This document shows, piece by piece, positions 24,993 through 33,431 of a DNA stretch of 64,000 nt (position 1 is the first letter of the stretch; each line of letters opens with the position of its first letter). The notes under the pieces were generated by a model. It was not told the DNA's origin. It saw only the letters and a program-made list of their open reading frames with translations, and did not search any database. The position numbers were made by a program, and so were the translations under genes. Origin of the DNA: QHWT01 sp963755695 (GTDB lineage: Bacteria > Acidobacteriota > Vicinamibacteria > Vicinamibacterales > 2-12-FULL-66-21); assembly GCA_963755695.1 (NCBI GenBank), contig CAVWLB010000010.1, forward strand, positions 1,302,001 through 1,366,000, read 5' to 3'.

Positions 24993-26048
24993 ATGAAGCC
25001 ACCCGTTTTCGTCGTCGGCTGTCCGCGGTCGGGCACGACGCTTCTGTATTCCATGTTCATGGCGGCGGGAGGTTTCGCGGTGTATCGCAAGGAGACCCAC
25101 TTCTATCATCTCGCGCCAGGCTTTCCACGCGTGTTGACTGAGCGGACACGTCGGCGGCTGAAGGAACAGTACATGGCGGGATACCTGGGGAAGGTGCCAG
25201 GACTCGCCGTCGAGCACTTCCTCGATCGCGCTCTTGACGCATCACGGACCTACGAAGAGGTCCTGCCACACTTGATGGATGCCATCACTCACGGTCAGGA
25301 GATGGAGCGCTGGGTCGAAGCGACGCCGACACACGTTCTTTACATGCGCGAGATCAAACGAGCAGTTCCGAATGCACTTTTCGTGCATGTGATCAGGGAT
25401 GGACGTGATTGCGCGCTGTCGTACGACAGGCAGGGCTGGACGTCAACGCTTCCGTGCGACAAACGGCATCGCGTCGGGATCGCCGCGCTCTATTGGGAAT
25501 TCATGGTTCGCTCCGGCCGCACCTTCGCTCGCGATCACCAACGTGACTGTCTTGAAGTGCGGTTCGAAGACTTGATTGAACATCCGCGGGAGACCCTGAG
25601 CCAGGTCGGTGGGTTTCTGCACCACGATCTGGACTACGACCGAATGGTCCAGAACCCGATCCATTGTCTGAAGGCTCCCAATACGTCGTTTCGTCACTCG
25701 AAGGACCCGAGCTTCACACCTGTCGGCCGTTGGCGGCGACAGGAGGTCGTAGCGGACGTCGGGATGTGCGAATCGCTGGTCGGGCCGTACCTCGACGAAC
25801 TCGGGTATCAGCGCGCCGGTTCTAACCGTCACGGGCATCCGGCCCTGCGTGCGCACTTCCTCCGCGCTTCCTATCTCGGCTACTTCGCCGCAAAGCGTCG
25901 CCTGAGAGTGCACAGTCCGCTCGGACGAGTTCTGACGAACACACGGATCTGGGCCGAGCAGCCTCGCGCGGGCGAAGCGCCCATCCACCCGATCGGCGTA
26001 CCCGCCGCCTCACTGGCAATGCCCAACCGTACGGCGGCCAGCGCATGA
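24993..26048 (+). CDS. Sulfotransferase-family protein
   Basis: From the ATG at 24993 (GGGAGGG 5 bases upstream) the protein has 351 residues. The PAPS 5'-phosphosulfate loop CPRSGTT is at residues 10-16 directly after the first strand VFVVG, and the 3'-phosphate motif follows as VHVIRDGRDCALSY near residue 135. LEVRFEDLIEHPRETLSQVGGFL is also typical. It transfers sulfate from PAPS to a hydroxyl or amine on a carbohydrate, lipid or peptide. The C-terminal 70 residues, including a basic KRRLRVH segment, are outside the core fold. No sulfate-activation genes are near. Confidence 0.87.
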   Translation: MKPPVFVVGCPRSGTTLLYSMFMAAGGFAVYRKETHFYHLAPGFPRVLTERTRRRLKEQYMAGYLGKVPGLAVEHFLDRALDASRTYEEVLPHLMDAITHGQEMERWVEATPTHVLYMREIKRAVPNALFVHVIRDGRDCALSYDRQGWTSTLPCDKRHRVGIAALYWEFMVRSGRTFARDHQRDCLEVRFEDLIEHPRETLSQVGGFLHHDLDYDRMVQNPIHCLKAPNTSFRHSKDPSFTPVGRWRRQEVVADVGMCESLVGPYLDELGYQRAGSNRHGHPALRAHFLRASYLGYFAAKRRLRVHSPLGRVLTNTRIWAEQPRAGEAPIHPIGVPAASLAMPNRTAASA

Positions 26049-26148
26049 ACGTCGCGACAACCACGGTGTGCTGCTGAGCAATACCGCTACGTCAAACGCG
26101 GTTGCCTTTGGACTGGCGTCGATCCTGCGGGCGCCGCACCTCGTCGAG

Positions 26149-26256
26149 CTGACCACGGCGTTCAGCTTCTTTGCTGTGGTCGCCGGGCTCGACGCCTACC
26201 TGCTGACCACGGCGTTCAGCCTCTTTGCTGTGGTCGTCGCGATCGACGCCTATTTG
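26149..26256. repeat. Tandem duplication of a 54-bp unit with internal dyads
   Basis: Two adjacent 54-bp copies (26149-26202 and 26203-26256) differ at a few positions only. Each contains a GACCAC...GTGGTC inverted repeat, so each can fold back on itself. The unit is a multiple of three: on the plus strand it reads LTTAF(S/S)(F/L)FAVV..(L/I)DAYL twice inside a small open frame (26068-26322), which I do not regard as proven. The second copy overlaps the 3' end of the HTH-Mop gene. Confidence 0.7.
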
Positions 26257-26704
26257 CGGTGTCACTTCTTTCGGCGGCGGCACTATATACAGCTCTGGCA
26301 ATCATCACTTCCGTCGACTTGATAATTGCCAGCGCATCGTCGCCACGGCGCAGTTTCAGCGCGCGCACGGCATCGGCGGTGATTACTGCGGTCAGGGACT
26401 GATCGCCAACTCGCAGGCGTACTTGGGCGAGCAGGCCGTCGACGCGCACTTCGTCGACGAAGCCGTGCAGGCGGTTGCGAGCGCTCAGGCCGACGAGGAA
26501 CTCGTCGCTGTCGGCCGCGACCCGGCGGCGTCGGGCCTCGGGCTGCTGACGCGCGAGCAGCCGATCGATCTCGGCATCGGCGACGCGGTGATGACCGCCT
26601 TCCGTGCGGATCGTCCGCACCCTGCCCGTGTGCACCCATCGTTTGAGCGTCGAATAAGCGACGCCGAGCCGCTCGGCCGCCGCTCTTACCGTCAGGAGGG
26701 GCAT
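26216..26704 (-). CDS. HTH-Mop (TOBE) molybdate-type transcriptional regulator
   Basis: A 162-residue protein. Residues 1-50 form an excisionase/MerR-like winged HTH (LLTVRAAAERLGVAYSTLKRWVHTGRV, then RTEGGHHRVADAEIDRLL). Residues about 73-138 form one Mop/TOBE domain (LSARNRLHGFVDEVRVDGLL, then VGDQSLTAVITADAVRALKLRRGDDALAIIKSTEVMIA) that binds molybdate or tungstate. This is the short relative of ModE. It is divergent from a TonB receptor gene, and the shared 131-bp region holds a dyad, so it likely controls that receptor. The Arg-rich tail is variable and partly encoded in the 54-bp repeat. Confidence 0.85.
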   Translation of the reverse strand: MPLLTVRAAAERLGVAYSTLKRWVHTGRVRTIRTEGGHHRVADAEIDRLLARQQPEARRRRVAADSDEFLVGLSARNRLHGFVDEVRVDGLLAQVRLRVGDQSLTAVITADAVRALKLRRGDDALAIIKSTEVMIARAVYSAAAERSDTANRRRSRRPQQRG

Positions 26705-26789
26705 CAGTCTCCTTTGCTCGTTCCGATGGGGCGAATGCTATCACTCCAGACCGAATGAAGCAGACCGAGCCGTTTTGAGTCGAGTTGAT

Positions 26790-26802
26790 GATCGTATCGA
26801 TC
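26790..26802. promoter_or_regulatory. Dyad between the HTH-Mop gene and the TonB receptor gene
   Basis: GATCG-TAT-CGATC is a perfect 5-base dyad, 46 bases upstream of the chosen start of the receptor gene and 86 bases upstream of the divergent regulator. It is the best candidate operator in this region. No match to the E. coli ModE box is claimed. Confidence 0.35.
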
Positions 26803-26835
26803 CAATATACAGTTTTCATGATTCGGGAGGATCGT

Positions 26836-29800
26836 TTGATCGGAAACCGCTGGACGGAGCTCTGTCTGGGACTCGCCTTGTGCGCGGTACTGTCGGTGCC
26901 GACCGCCGCACAGATTGGCGGCGGAGCGCTTGCCGGAACGGTGGTCGATCAGGGTGGCGCGGGCGTTCCTGGCGCGACGGTCACGATCACCGCGGTGGGG
27001 ACCAACCTCTCCCGCACCGTGATGACCGGTGTGGACGGGGAATACCTCGTCACGGGGCTCGCGCCAGGCCCGTACCGGATCCGAGTCGACCTGAGCGGCT
27101 TCCGTCCCCTCGCCCGCGAGGGCATTCGACTCGCGACGGGGGAGACGCTGCGCCTCGACCTGCTGCTTGAGCTGGGTGCGTTGACCGAAGCCGTCACCGT
27201 GCAAGCGGACGCGCCGCTCCTCCGCAGCGAAACCTCCGGCCTCGGCCACGTCGTCGACCACAGGAAGGTGGTCGACCTCCCGGTGAACGGCCGAAGCTTC
27301 ATTACGCTGGCAAGCCTGGTCCCCGGAGTCGCGGTTCCACCGCCGCCGGCGGCGCCCTTACCGCGGATCAATGGCGGACGGCCCCGCACCAACGAATACC
27401 TGTTCGACGGTGTGTCCGTCCTGCAGCCCGAACCAGGACAGGTCGCGTTCTTCCCCAACATCGATGCGATTCAGGAATTCAAGATCGAAAGCAACAGTCC
27501 GCCCGCCGAGTTCGGCCGCTTCAACGGTGGGGTCGTCAACCTGACCACCAAATCCGGCAGCAACGCGTTTCATGGAACCGCGTTCGAGTTCTTTCGCCAC
27601 GAAGCGCTGAATGCGCGAAATCTCTTTGCTTCCGCCAGCGCACCCAAGCCGCAGTTCCGGCGCAATCAGTTCGGTGGCGTTGCCGGCGGCCCGGTTCGCC
27701 GCGATCGGACGTTCTTCTTTGTCGACTATCAAGGCCAGCGACAGACGATCGGGCGCACGGTCATTTCCACGGTTCCGACCGTGCTGCAACGCCAGGGGAT
27801 ATTCACGGAGGCCATCGGTGGGCGCGTGCCGGCTGTCTACGATCCCGCCACGACCGTCTCCACGCCCGGGTCTGGCACCACCCGAACCCAGTTCCCAGGC
27901 AATACGATTCCGGCCGACCGCATCGATCCCGTCGCGCAGACGCTCCTGGATCGATATCCGCTGCCAACGAGCAGTGGAACGGCCAACAACTTTCGTCGCG
28001 TCGACAACGAGCAAGTCGATCAGGATCAATTCAGCCTGCGGATCGATCACCGGTTCTCCGCGAATCGCGATCAGGTGTTCGGGCGGCTGACCCGATTCCG
28101 GGAAGAGTTCATTCCCGTCACCCCGCTTCCGGATGGCAGCGGCCTGACGACAGGGACGCTGGGACCGCAGGGCACGACCTCCTGGTCGTTCGCGTCCAGC
28201 TATCAGCGCACCTTCTCGAGCAATCTGTTCAACGAGCTGAGGATTGGCGATACCCGGCGCACCGTCGGCCGTTCGGCCGTCGACCTGGAGGGAACGGCCT
28301 CGAGCAGCCTGGGACTCCCCGGCATTCCGGCCAACGCTCAGTTCCCCAACACGCTGCCGACATTTCTCATCGGCGGCTATCAGCAGCTCGGCTCACCACC
28401 GAACACCGCATCGGACTTCGGCACCAGCGTGACGCAGGTCGCCGATTCGCTCACGTGGGTCAAAGGACGACATGCCCTGAAAATGGGAGCGGACCTGCGC
28501 TGGGAGCGCCTCAACGTCGTGCAGCCGCCGTCGCCAACCGGGTCCTTCACGTTCAGCAACCTGTTCACCGACCTGCCGGGCGTGGCCAACACGGGCACAC
28601 CGTTCGCGAGCTTTCTGCTCGGACAGGTTCAGCAGTTCTCGATTGATTTGCAGCAGGAGGAGATCCGCAACCGGGCGCACTTCGAGGAGTACTTCATCCA
28701 GGACGACTGGCGTCTGTTCGATCGCCTGACGGTGAATGCCGGCCTCCGCTACACGCTGAACTTTCCGTCGACGGAAAAGAACGATCAGGTGGCCGTCTTC
28801 AACCTGGACACCGAGCAACTGGAATATGCCGGGCAGAACGGCCAGCCGCGCGCGGCCCGCCAGCTGCACAAGCTCAATTTCGGGCCGCGTCTGGGTGTCG
28901 TCGGACTCCTTACAGACAAAACGGTCGTTCGGACGGGTTACGGTCTGGTGTGGATCGAAATGGCGGGCATCACGACGCCCTTCACCACGCCGGTCTTTCC
29001 GTTCCTACAGACGGTGTCCGAGCGGACGCTCGACAACATCCGGCCCGCCTTCACGCTGGCAGCAGGACCAAGTGTCGACCCAATCCCGTTGACGCCGGAC
29101 GCGGGTCTTGGCCAAGGCGTGTTCTCGGTCGACCGCGACCTGGGCTCCGGCTACGTTCAGCAGTGGAACGCGTCGCTGCAACGAGAGCTGACCTCCAACA
29201 TCTCGGTCGAGGTGGCCTATGTCGGGTCGAAAATTACGCGCGTCGGCCTCCCCGACACGAATCTGAATCAGCTGACCGTCGAGCAGCTCTCTCAGGGCGC
29301 GGCCTTGCAACGGCGCGTGCCCAATCCGTTTTTCGGAACCATCCCGCGTTCATCGTCGCTCGGAGATCCCACGATCTCGGTTGCTCAATTGCTCAAGCCG
29401 TTTCCTGAGTATACGACCGTGAGTCTCTATCGGAATAACGTCGGGACCACGTTGTACAACGGCTTCTACGCCAAGCTGGAACAGCGCTTCGCACGCGGCC
29501 TGTCGTATCTCGTCAGCTACACGCGTTCGAAGCTGGTCGACGATGCCTCGTCGGTGTTCGACGCATCAATCCTGACCGGCCCGATCGCCAACTTTCCGGT
29601 TGCCGACACGTTCAACCGGCATCTCGAACGGGACTATTCGACCGGCGACGCTCCGCACGTGTTCGTCGCCTCCGCGGTCTGGGAGATTCCCTGGGGCACG
29701 AACCGGCGAAACCATGCGTCCGGCCTGATTGGGGCGTTGGTCAACGACTGGACCTTGAGTGGCATCGTCACGCTGCAATCGGGCATGCCGGTCGCCATCA

Positions 29801-30186
29801 GTCAAACGACGAACAACAACGCGTTTGCCGGGTTTGGCACGCAACGGCCCAACGTCAATGGCGACCCGACGCTGCCGGCCGACGAACGATCGACGAGCAG
29901 CTGGTTCAACACCAGCGCATTCTCGGCAGCTCCCGCGTTCACGATTGGCACCAGCTCGCGCAATCCGGTTCGCGGGCCTGGCTACAACAATCTGGACCTC
30001 GCGTTGATGCGCCGGATACCACTCTCAACGAGCAGAGCCGTGGAAGTGCGAGCCGAGGTGTTCAACGCGACGAACACGCCACCGTTGGGGGCGCCAAACA
30101 CCACGGTGGGCTCGGCCGCCTTCGGAACGATCACCTCAGCCGGCGATCCTCGGGTCGTGCAGCTGGCCTTGAAATTCATCTTTTGA
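26836..30186 (+). CDS. Oar-like TonB-dependent receptor, next to Mop-domain proteins
   Basis: About 1116 residues. A TTG at 26836 with GGGAGG 5 bases upstream is preferred; an ATG at 26818 is the alternative. A signal peptide (CLGLALCAVLSVPTAAQ) is followed by a carboxypeptidase-regulatory-like domain (GTVVDQGGAGVPGATVTITA), a plug (LPVNGRSFITLASLVPG; TNEYLFDGVSV) and the barrel, ending ALKFIF. It imports a ligand across the outer membrane with TonB energy. Its gene lies between a divergent HTH-Mop regulator and a downstream single Mop-domain protein, which suggests a molybdenum or tungsten ligand, free or chelated. This is inference from context; nothing in the receptor sequence itself proves it. 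Confidence 0.9.
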   Translation: MIGNRWTELCLGLALCAVLSVPTAAQIGGGALAGTVVDQGGAGVPGATVTITAVGTNLSRTVMTGVDGEYLVTGLAPGPYRIRVDLSGFRPLAREGIRLATGETLRLDLLLELGALTEAVTVQADAPLLRSETSGLGHVVDHRKVVDLPVNGRSFITLASLVPGVAVPPPPAAPLPRINGGRPRTNEYLFDGVSVLQPEPGQVAFFPNIDAIQEFKIESNSPPAEFGRFNGGVVNLTTKSGSNAFHGTAFEFFRHEALNARNLFASASAPKPQFRRNQFGGVAGGPVRRDRTFFFVDYQGQRQTIGRTVISTVPTVLQRQGIFTEAIGGRVPAVYDPATTVSTPGSGTTRTQFPGNTIPADRIDPVAQTLLDRYPLPTSSGTANNFRRVDNEQVDQDQFSLRIDHRFSANRDQVFGRLTRFREEFIPVTPLPDGSGLTTGTLGPQGTTSWSFASSYQRTFSSNLFNELRIGDTRRTVGRSAVDLEGTASSSLGLPGIPANAQFPNTLPTFLIGGYQQLGSPPNTASDFGTSVTQVADSLTWVKGRHALKMGADLRWERLNVVQPPSPTGSFTFSNLFTDLPGVANTGTPFASFLLGQVQQFSIDLQQEEIRNRAHFEEYFIQDDWRLFDRLTVNAGLRYTLNFPSTEKNDQVAVFNLDTEQLEYAGQNGQPRAARQLHKLNFGPRLGVVGLLTDKTVVRTGYGLVWIEMAGITTPFTTPVFPFLQTVSERTLDNIRPAFTLAAGPSVDPIPLTPDAGLGQGVFSVDRDLGSGYVQQWNASLQRELTSNISVEVAYVGSKITRVGLPDTNLNQLTVEQLSQGAALQRRVPNPFFGTIPRSSSLGDPTISVAQLLKPFPEYTTVSLYRNNVGTTLYNGFYAKLEQRFARGLSYLVSYTRSKLVDDASSVFDASILTGPIANFPVADTFNRHLERDYSTGDAPHVFVASAVWEIPWGTNRRNHASGLIGALVNDWTLSGIVTLQSGMPVAISQTTNNNAFAGFGTQRPNVNGDPTLPADERSTSSWFNTSAFSAAPAFTIGTSSRNPVRGPGYNNLDLALMRRIPLSTSRAVEVRAEVFNATNTPPLGAPNTTVGSAAFGTITSAGDPRVVQLALKFIF

Positions 30187-30558
30187 GTGGCGGATATGTG
30201 GGTCGAGGCTGTCGAGCAGATCGGTGCCGAGGCGATTGGGCTGTCCGTCGAACGTCTCGACGACGATGCACGCGAACGGACCGCCGTCACGATCGCGTGG
30301 CTGACGCTCCAGGCGCTGAAGAGCCCGACCGTCGAAGAGCTCGCGGCATGGCACGCGATGATGGAGACGGTCGTCCGGCAACACGTCCTGTTCTCCGTCT
30401 CCGACGACCGAATCGATAACCCGAATCCGACCTGGTGGCGCGAAGCCATCGGGCTGGCAATCGTTCGATTCGTGAGGATGAACGAGCTGGGTCCCACCAT
30501 CAATCGCCACATGAAAGCCTTGAGCGAGGACGATCGTCTTGATCGACCGGACTCGTAA
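30187..30558 (+). CDS. Small helical hypothetical protein
   Basis: A 123-residue acidic, mostly helical protein starting with GTG directly at the receptor stop, or with ATG at 30196. Segments EQIGAEAIGLSVERLDDDARERTAVTIAW and EELAAWHAMMETVVRQHVLF look like amphipathic helices. No known domain was recognised. Adjacent to the receptor stop codon, so co-translation with the receptor is probable; a role in the same transport system is inferred from position only. Confidence 0.65.
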   Translation: MADMWVEAVEQIGAEAIGLSVERLDDDARERTAVTIAWLTLQALKSPTVEELAAWHAMMETVVRQHVLFSVSDDRIDNPNPTWWREAIGLAIVRFVRMNELGPTINRHMKALSEDDRLDRPDS

Positions 30559-30605
30559 GAGCCCGCCGATGTTGCAGCGCAAGACCGCTCTCAGGTGATC
30601 CTCAG

Positions 30606-31034
30606 ATGCCACGAATCGATTGGGCAGTGATGTGTGACCGCGCCTTCCTGGACCGTGAGGATCGTCTGTGCCTGATCGGCGTGATCGATCGATTTACGGC
30701 ACGCTCGCTTCCGCTGGCGGTCAACCAGGTGATGCTCGTCGCCAGTATGGTGGACGTTCAACCGGTTGACGAAGTCGAGGTTGCCGTCGGGATCATCCCA
30801 CCGGGCGGCCGATCGACTCCGCGATCCAGTTGCAGCAGCCTGGTCATCGAGATGGCCGGTCAATACGTGCTGATCACGCTGCGTGAACTGCCGCTGAGCG
30901 AGGAAGGCGTATATCGCTTTCAGATCATGCTGAACAATCGATCCCTCACCTCAATCGATATCCCGGTTCAGATCGTCGACCGGCCGAGCCTGGCCGTCGC
31001 ACACGCGTATGGAAGAGGACGTCATGACGCTTAG
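30606..31034 (+). CDS. DUF6941-like protein
   Basis: A 142-residue protein, MPRIDWAVMCDRAFLDREDRLCLIGVIDRF, then a beta-rich body (QVMLVASMVD; YVLITLRELPLSEEGVYRFQIMLNN; TSIDIPVQIV). This pattern fits the DUF6941 family of small cytoplasmic beta-sandwich proteins of unknown function. The last codons overlap the start of the Mop gene by 11 bases, so the two are coupled. It has no signal peptide. Confidence 0.7.
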   Translation: MPRIDWAVMCDRAFLDREDRLCLIGVIDRFTARSLPLAVNQVMLVASMVDVQPVDEVEVAVGIIPPGGRSTPRSSCSSLVIEMAGQYVLITLRELPLSEEGVYRFQIMLNNRSLTSIDIPVQIVDRPSLAVAHAYGRGRHDA

Positions 31035-31230
31035 CGCCAGGAATCATCTGCGAGGGACCATCGAGGAAGTGCAAATGGGCGATGTTCTCGCGCACGTAAC
31101 CGTCCGGGTCGGTGACGCCATCATCGAGTCGGTGATTACCCGCCGCAGCGCTGAGGAGATGGGACTGAAGAAAGGTGACGCGGTTACGGCGGTCGTGAAA
31201 GCAACAGAGGTCATGATCGCGAAGCCCTGA
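31024..31230 (+). CDS. Single-Mop-domain molbindin-like protein
   Basis: A 68-residue protein from ATG 31024 (GAGGAC upstream): TLSARNHLRGTIEEVQMGDVLAHVTVRVGDAIIESVITRR in part, then EEMGLKKGDAVTAVVKATEVMIAKP. This is one complete Mop domain; homologues assemble into hexamers that bind several molybdate or tungstate anions and store or buffer them. The first ATG at 31009 would add five residues. The motif SARN-LxG is shared with the HTH-Mop regulator 4.4 kb upstream, so the two probably respond to the same oxyanion. Overlaps the preceding gene. Confidence 0.88.
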   Translation: MTLSARNHLRGTIEEVQMGDVLAHVTVRVGDAIIESVITRRSAEEMGLKKGDAVTAVVKATEVMIAKP

Positions 31231-31283
31231 GGGAGGGCCTGCGAGACTGGAGGATCAGGCGCTGCGGCCGGACGTCATGGTGA

Positions 31284-33431
31284 TCATTGCCGTGGATAGA
31301 TCGTCTTGTCGTTCTTGACCGCACCCGGCGCCGTGGTGCGGAACTTGACCGGCGACAGCAGGATCTGATCGATTGACAAGCCGTCTTCGCGTTGCTGGAC
31401 CCGTATCGTCTGTGGCCCGGTTCTGGCGAAGAAAATTGGCGCAGAAGACACGTTCAGCCCGTAGGCATTGTCCTGCCACCCCCAGAGCGACAGCCCGCAG
31501 CCATTGCAGTTCTCGAGAATGTAAGTCGTCGCTGACGCGGTACCGATTCGATAGATGGGTGCGTTGGAGGCATTGACTGCGCCGGAGAACTGTATGAAGA
31601 CAGAATCGTTGTTATAGTCGTTACCGTCGGCGCGTCCGCGAATCCACAGACGATAAGGCTTTCCCGCGACCGCATTGAACGTGAACTGGGCGTAGCTGGC
31701 GGGGCTCGCCGATGCAGTCGCGACCTTGGCGGCGTTGTGGTTTGGATTCGAGAGGCGCTGGCCACCTGCGGCCCCCGCATCAGAGATCTTCTTCCACGCC
31801 GTTCCGACAATCTGCCCATCCATGCCGTAGACGAGGATGTCGCCGGTTCCGAGGGTCCCGGTCGTCCCCGGCGGCGCCGCGGTGCCGCCCGTGGTGAACG
31901 ACCAGGTCGGGCCGGTCCTGGTCTTGTTCGCCATCGTCTTGCTGACAATTTTCCAGTAGTAGGTCGTACCCGGCAGCAGGCCGGCAACCGAGTAGGACTC
32001 CTTCGTGGACCTGACACCCGCGGTGGCCGTGCTGGGCGTGTAGCCAGCGGTAAATGGTTTCGAGAACGTCGGGGTCGTATCGAGGTAGATGTCGTACTTG
32101 AACGCGTACCAGCCACCCTCCCATCTGAGCGTCACCGAGCTGCCCACGGCCCCTGCCGAGCCGTCCGCAGGCGAGGCGTAGACCGGCGTTTCCGGCGGCC
32201 GCGGCGCGAACGGGATGTACATGGTTTTCGGGGTCGGCGTACCGTCCGCCTTTTCGCTGTTCCATTTCCGCTCGAACTGCCGTTCGAACCAGTCGACCAT
32301 CCACGGTTTCGCGGAGAAGTAGTTGTGCTCCTCCTGCCTGGACGCAGAGGCACTGGTCCAGTTCGACGAGCCGAAGATGACCATCGGCGTGTTACCGGGC
32401 GCCGGCCCGAGGCCGCGGCTGTACAAGATGATCGACTTTTGATGGAGGTCCTGATCGGTCGTGTTGTTCTTGATCTTGATTTGAATGCCCGCCATGTACA
32501 TTCGATCGATGTTGTAGGCATCCCACATATATGCCGGAGTGCGATACTGGTTCGGCTCGGTAATGACGCGCACCGGTACACCCGCCTTGCGTCGGGCGAT
32601 CAGGGCATCGGGGATCTTCGCCGAAGTCACCCTGAACATCACCGCATCGATCTGCCGGTTCTCGTACTTGATCTGCGAGGCCAGCCGGGTCTCGTAATTT
32701 TGATCCGGCACGAAGTTCAGCTGCGGCGACACCGGGAACGTCGAGTAGCGGCGCGCCAACGGAGTGGTGACGTTGGCAAAGTTCACGAACTTTGTCGTAT
32801 CCATCCACTGATCGTCGAACTTGGTCATGAAGCTGTTGACGATCGCATCATCGCTGGTGAAGTAGATGGCCTCGTCCACGTAGCCTGTGTACGCGGAGTT
32901 GGAGGGCGAGGGCGAGTACGAGCCGGGCGCATAGTTCGCCGCGCTGAACTCGACCTTGCCCTGGCCGGCAAACAGCATCATCTTCCAGTGATTGATCGCG
33001 GACCCCCGATAGTTGCGAATCGGGATACCGGCTTTCACCAGCTGGTCGCGCACGGACTTGTTGGCCGGATAGTTCGCGTCTGCGGCGGTGTCGAGGATGA
33101 CGCGGACCGGCACGCCGGCCTGCCACCTCTGGATCAACGCGGTGGAGTAGCGCCCATCGCTCATGAACCAGAACGAGACGTCGATGCCGACCGTCTCGCG
33201 GTTGATCAGCGCCAGGATTGGCGACCGGCAATCCTGGTACGAGTTGTCGCACAAACAGTCGCCCGCTCCCGCGCACGCGCTCGACGCCGCCACGGGGCTG
33301 ATTTGCGCCTGCACGGGGGCCGCCCACCCTGCGGCAAAGAGGGCGCCGAAGGAGGCCGTCACGATCAGTCGACTAAGCCTACCGCGGGTCATAATGGTTC
33401 GTTCCGTCCGGGGCCGTAGCCATTCATTCAT
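31284..33431 (-). CDS. Exported phospholipase-D-like protein with fibronectin-III-like and carbohydrate-binding-like C-terminus
   Basis: About 715 residues with a signal peptide ending PVQAQ. Two PLD half-sites are recognisable: HWKMMLF followed by FSAANYAPGS, and HQKSIILYS followed by FGSSNWTSAS. In both, the Asp expected five residues after the Lys in HxKx4D is replaced (Ala and Tyr). Residues about 405-515 resemble a fibronectin type III domain (SVTLRWEGGWYAFKYDIYLDT; LLPGTTYYWKIVS), and the C-terminal 180 residues look like a lectin-like beta-sandwich (GKPYRLWIRGRADG; TIRVQQREDGLSIDQILLSP). It may act on extracellular lipids or nucleic acid, if active. Starts at 33431 or 33392. Confidence 0.8.
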   Translation of the reverse strand: MNEWLRPRTERTIMTRGRLSRLIVTASFGALFAAGWAAPVQAQISPVAASSACAGAGDCLCDNSYQDCRSPILALINRETVGIDVSFWFMSDGRYSTALIQRWQAGVPVRVILDTAADANYPANKSVRDQLVKAGIPIRNYRGSAINHWKMMLFAGQGKVEFSAANYAPGSYSPSPSNSAYTGYVDEAIYFTSDDAIVNSFMTKFDDQWMDTTKFVNFANVTTPLARRYSTFPVSPQLNFVPDQNYETRLASQIKYENRQIDAVMFRVTSAKIPDALIARRKAGVPVRVITEPNQYRTPAYMWDAYNIDRMYMAGIQIKIKNNTTDQDLHQKSIILYSRGLGPAPGNTPMVIFGSSNWTSASASRQEEHNYFSAKPWMVDWFERQFERKWNSEKADGTPTPKTMYIPFAPRPPETPVYASPADGSAGAVGSSVTLRWEGGWYAFKYDIYLDTTPTFSKPFTAGYTPSTATAGVRSTKESYSVAGLLPGTTYYWKIVSKTMANKTRTGPTWSFTTGGTAAPPGTTGTLGTGDILVYGMDGQIVGTAWKKISDAGAAGGQRLSNPNHNAAKVATASASPASYAQFTFNAVAGKPYRLWIRGRADGNDYNNDSVFIQFSGAVNASNAPIYRIGTASATTYILENCNGCGLSLWGWQDNAYGLNVSSAPIFFARTGPQTIRVQQREDGLSIDQILLSPVKFRTTAPGAVKNDKTIYPRQ

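Noticed and set aside
26068..26322. Small plus-strand hydrophobic frame containing the 54-bp repeats
   Set aside because: No ribosome binding site and the sequence overlaps the 3' end of the better supported HTH-Mop gene; treated as repeat only.
31737..33419. Plus-strand frame of 560 codons opposite the phospholipase-D-like gene
   Set aside because: Arg-rich antisense reading; the minus strand has signal peptide and PLD motifs.
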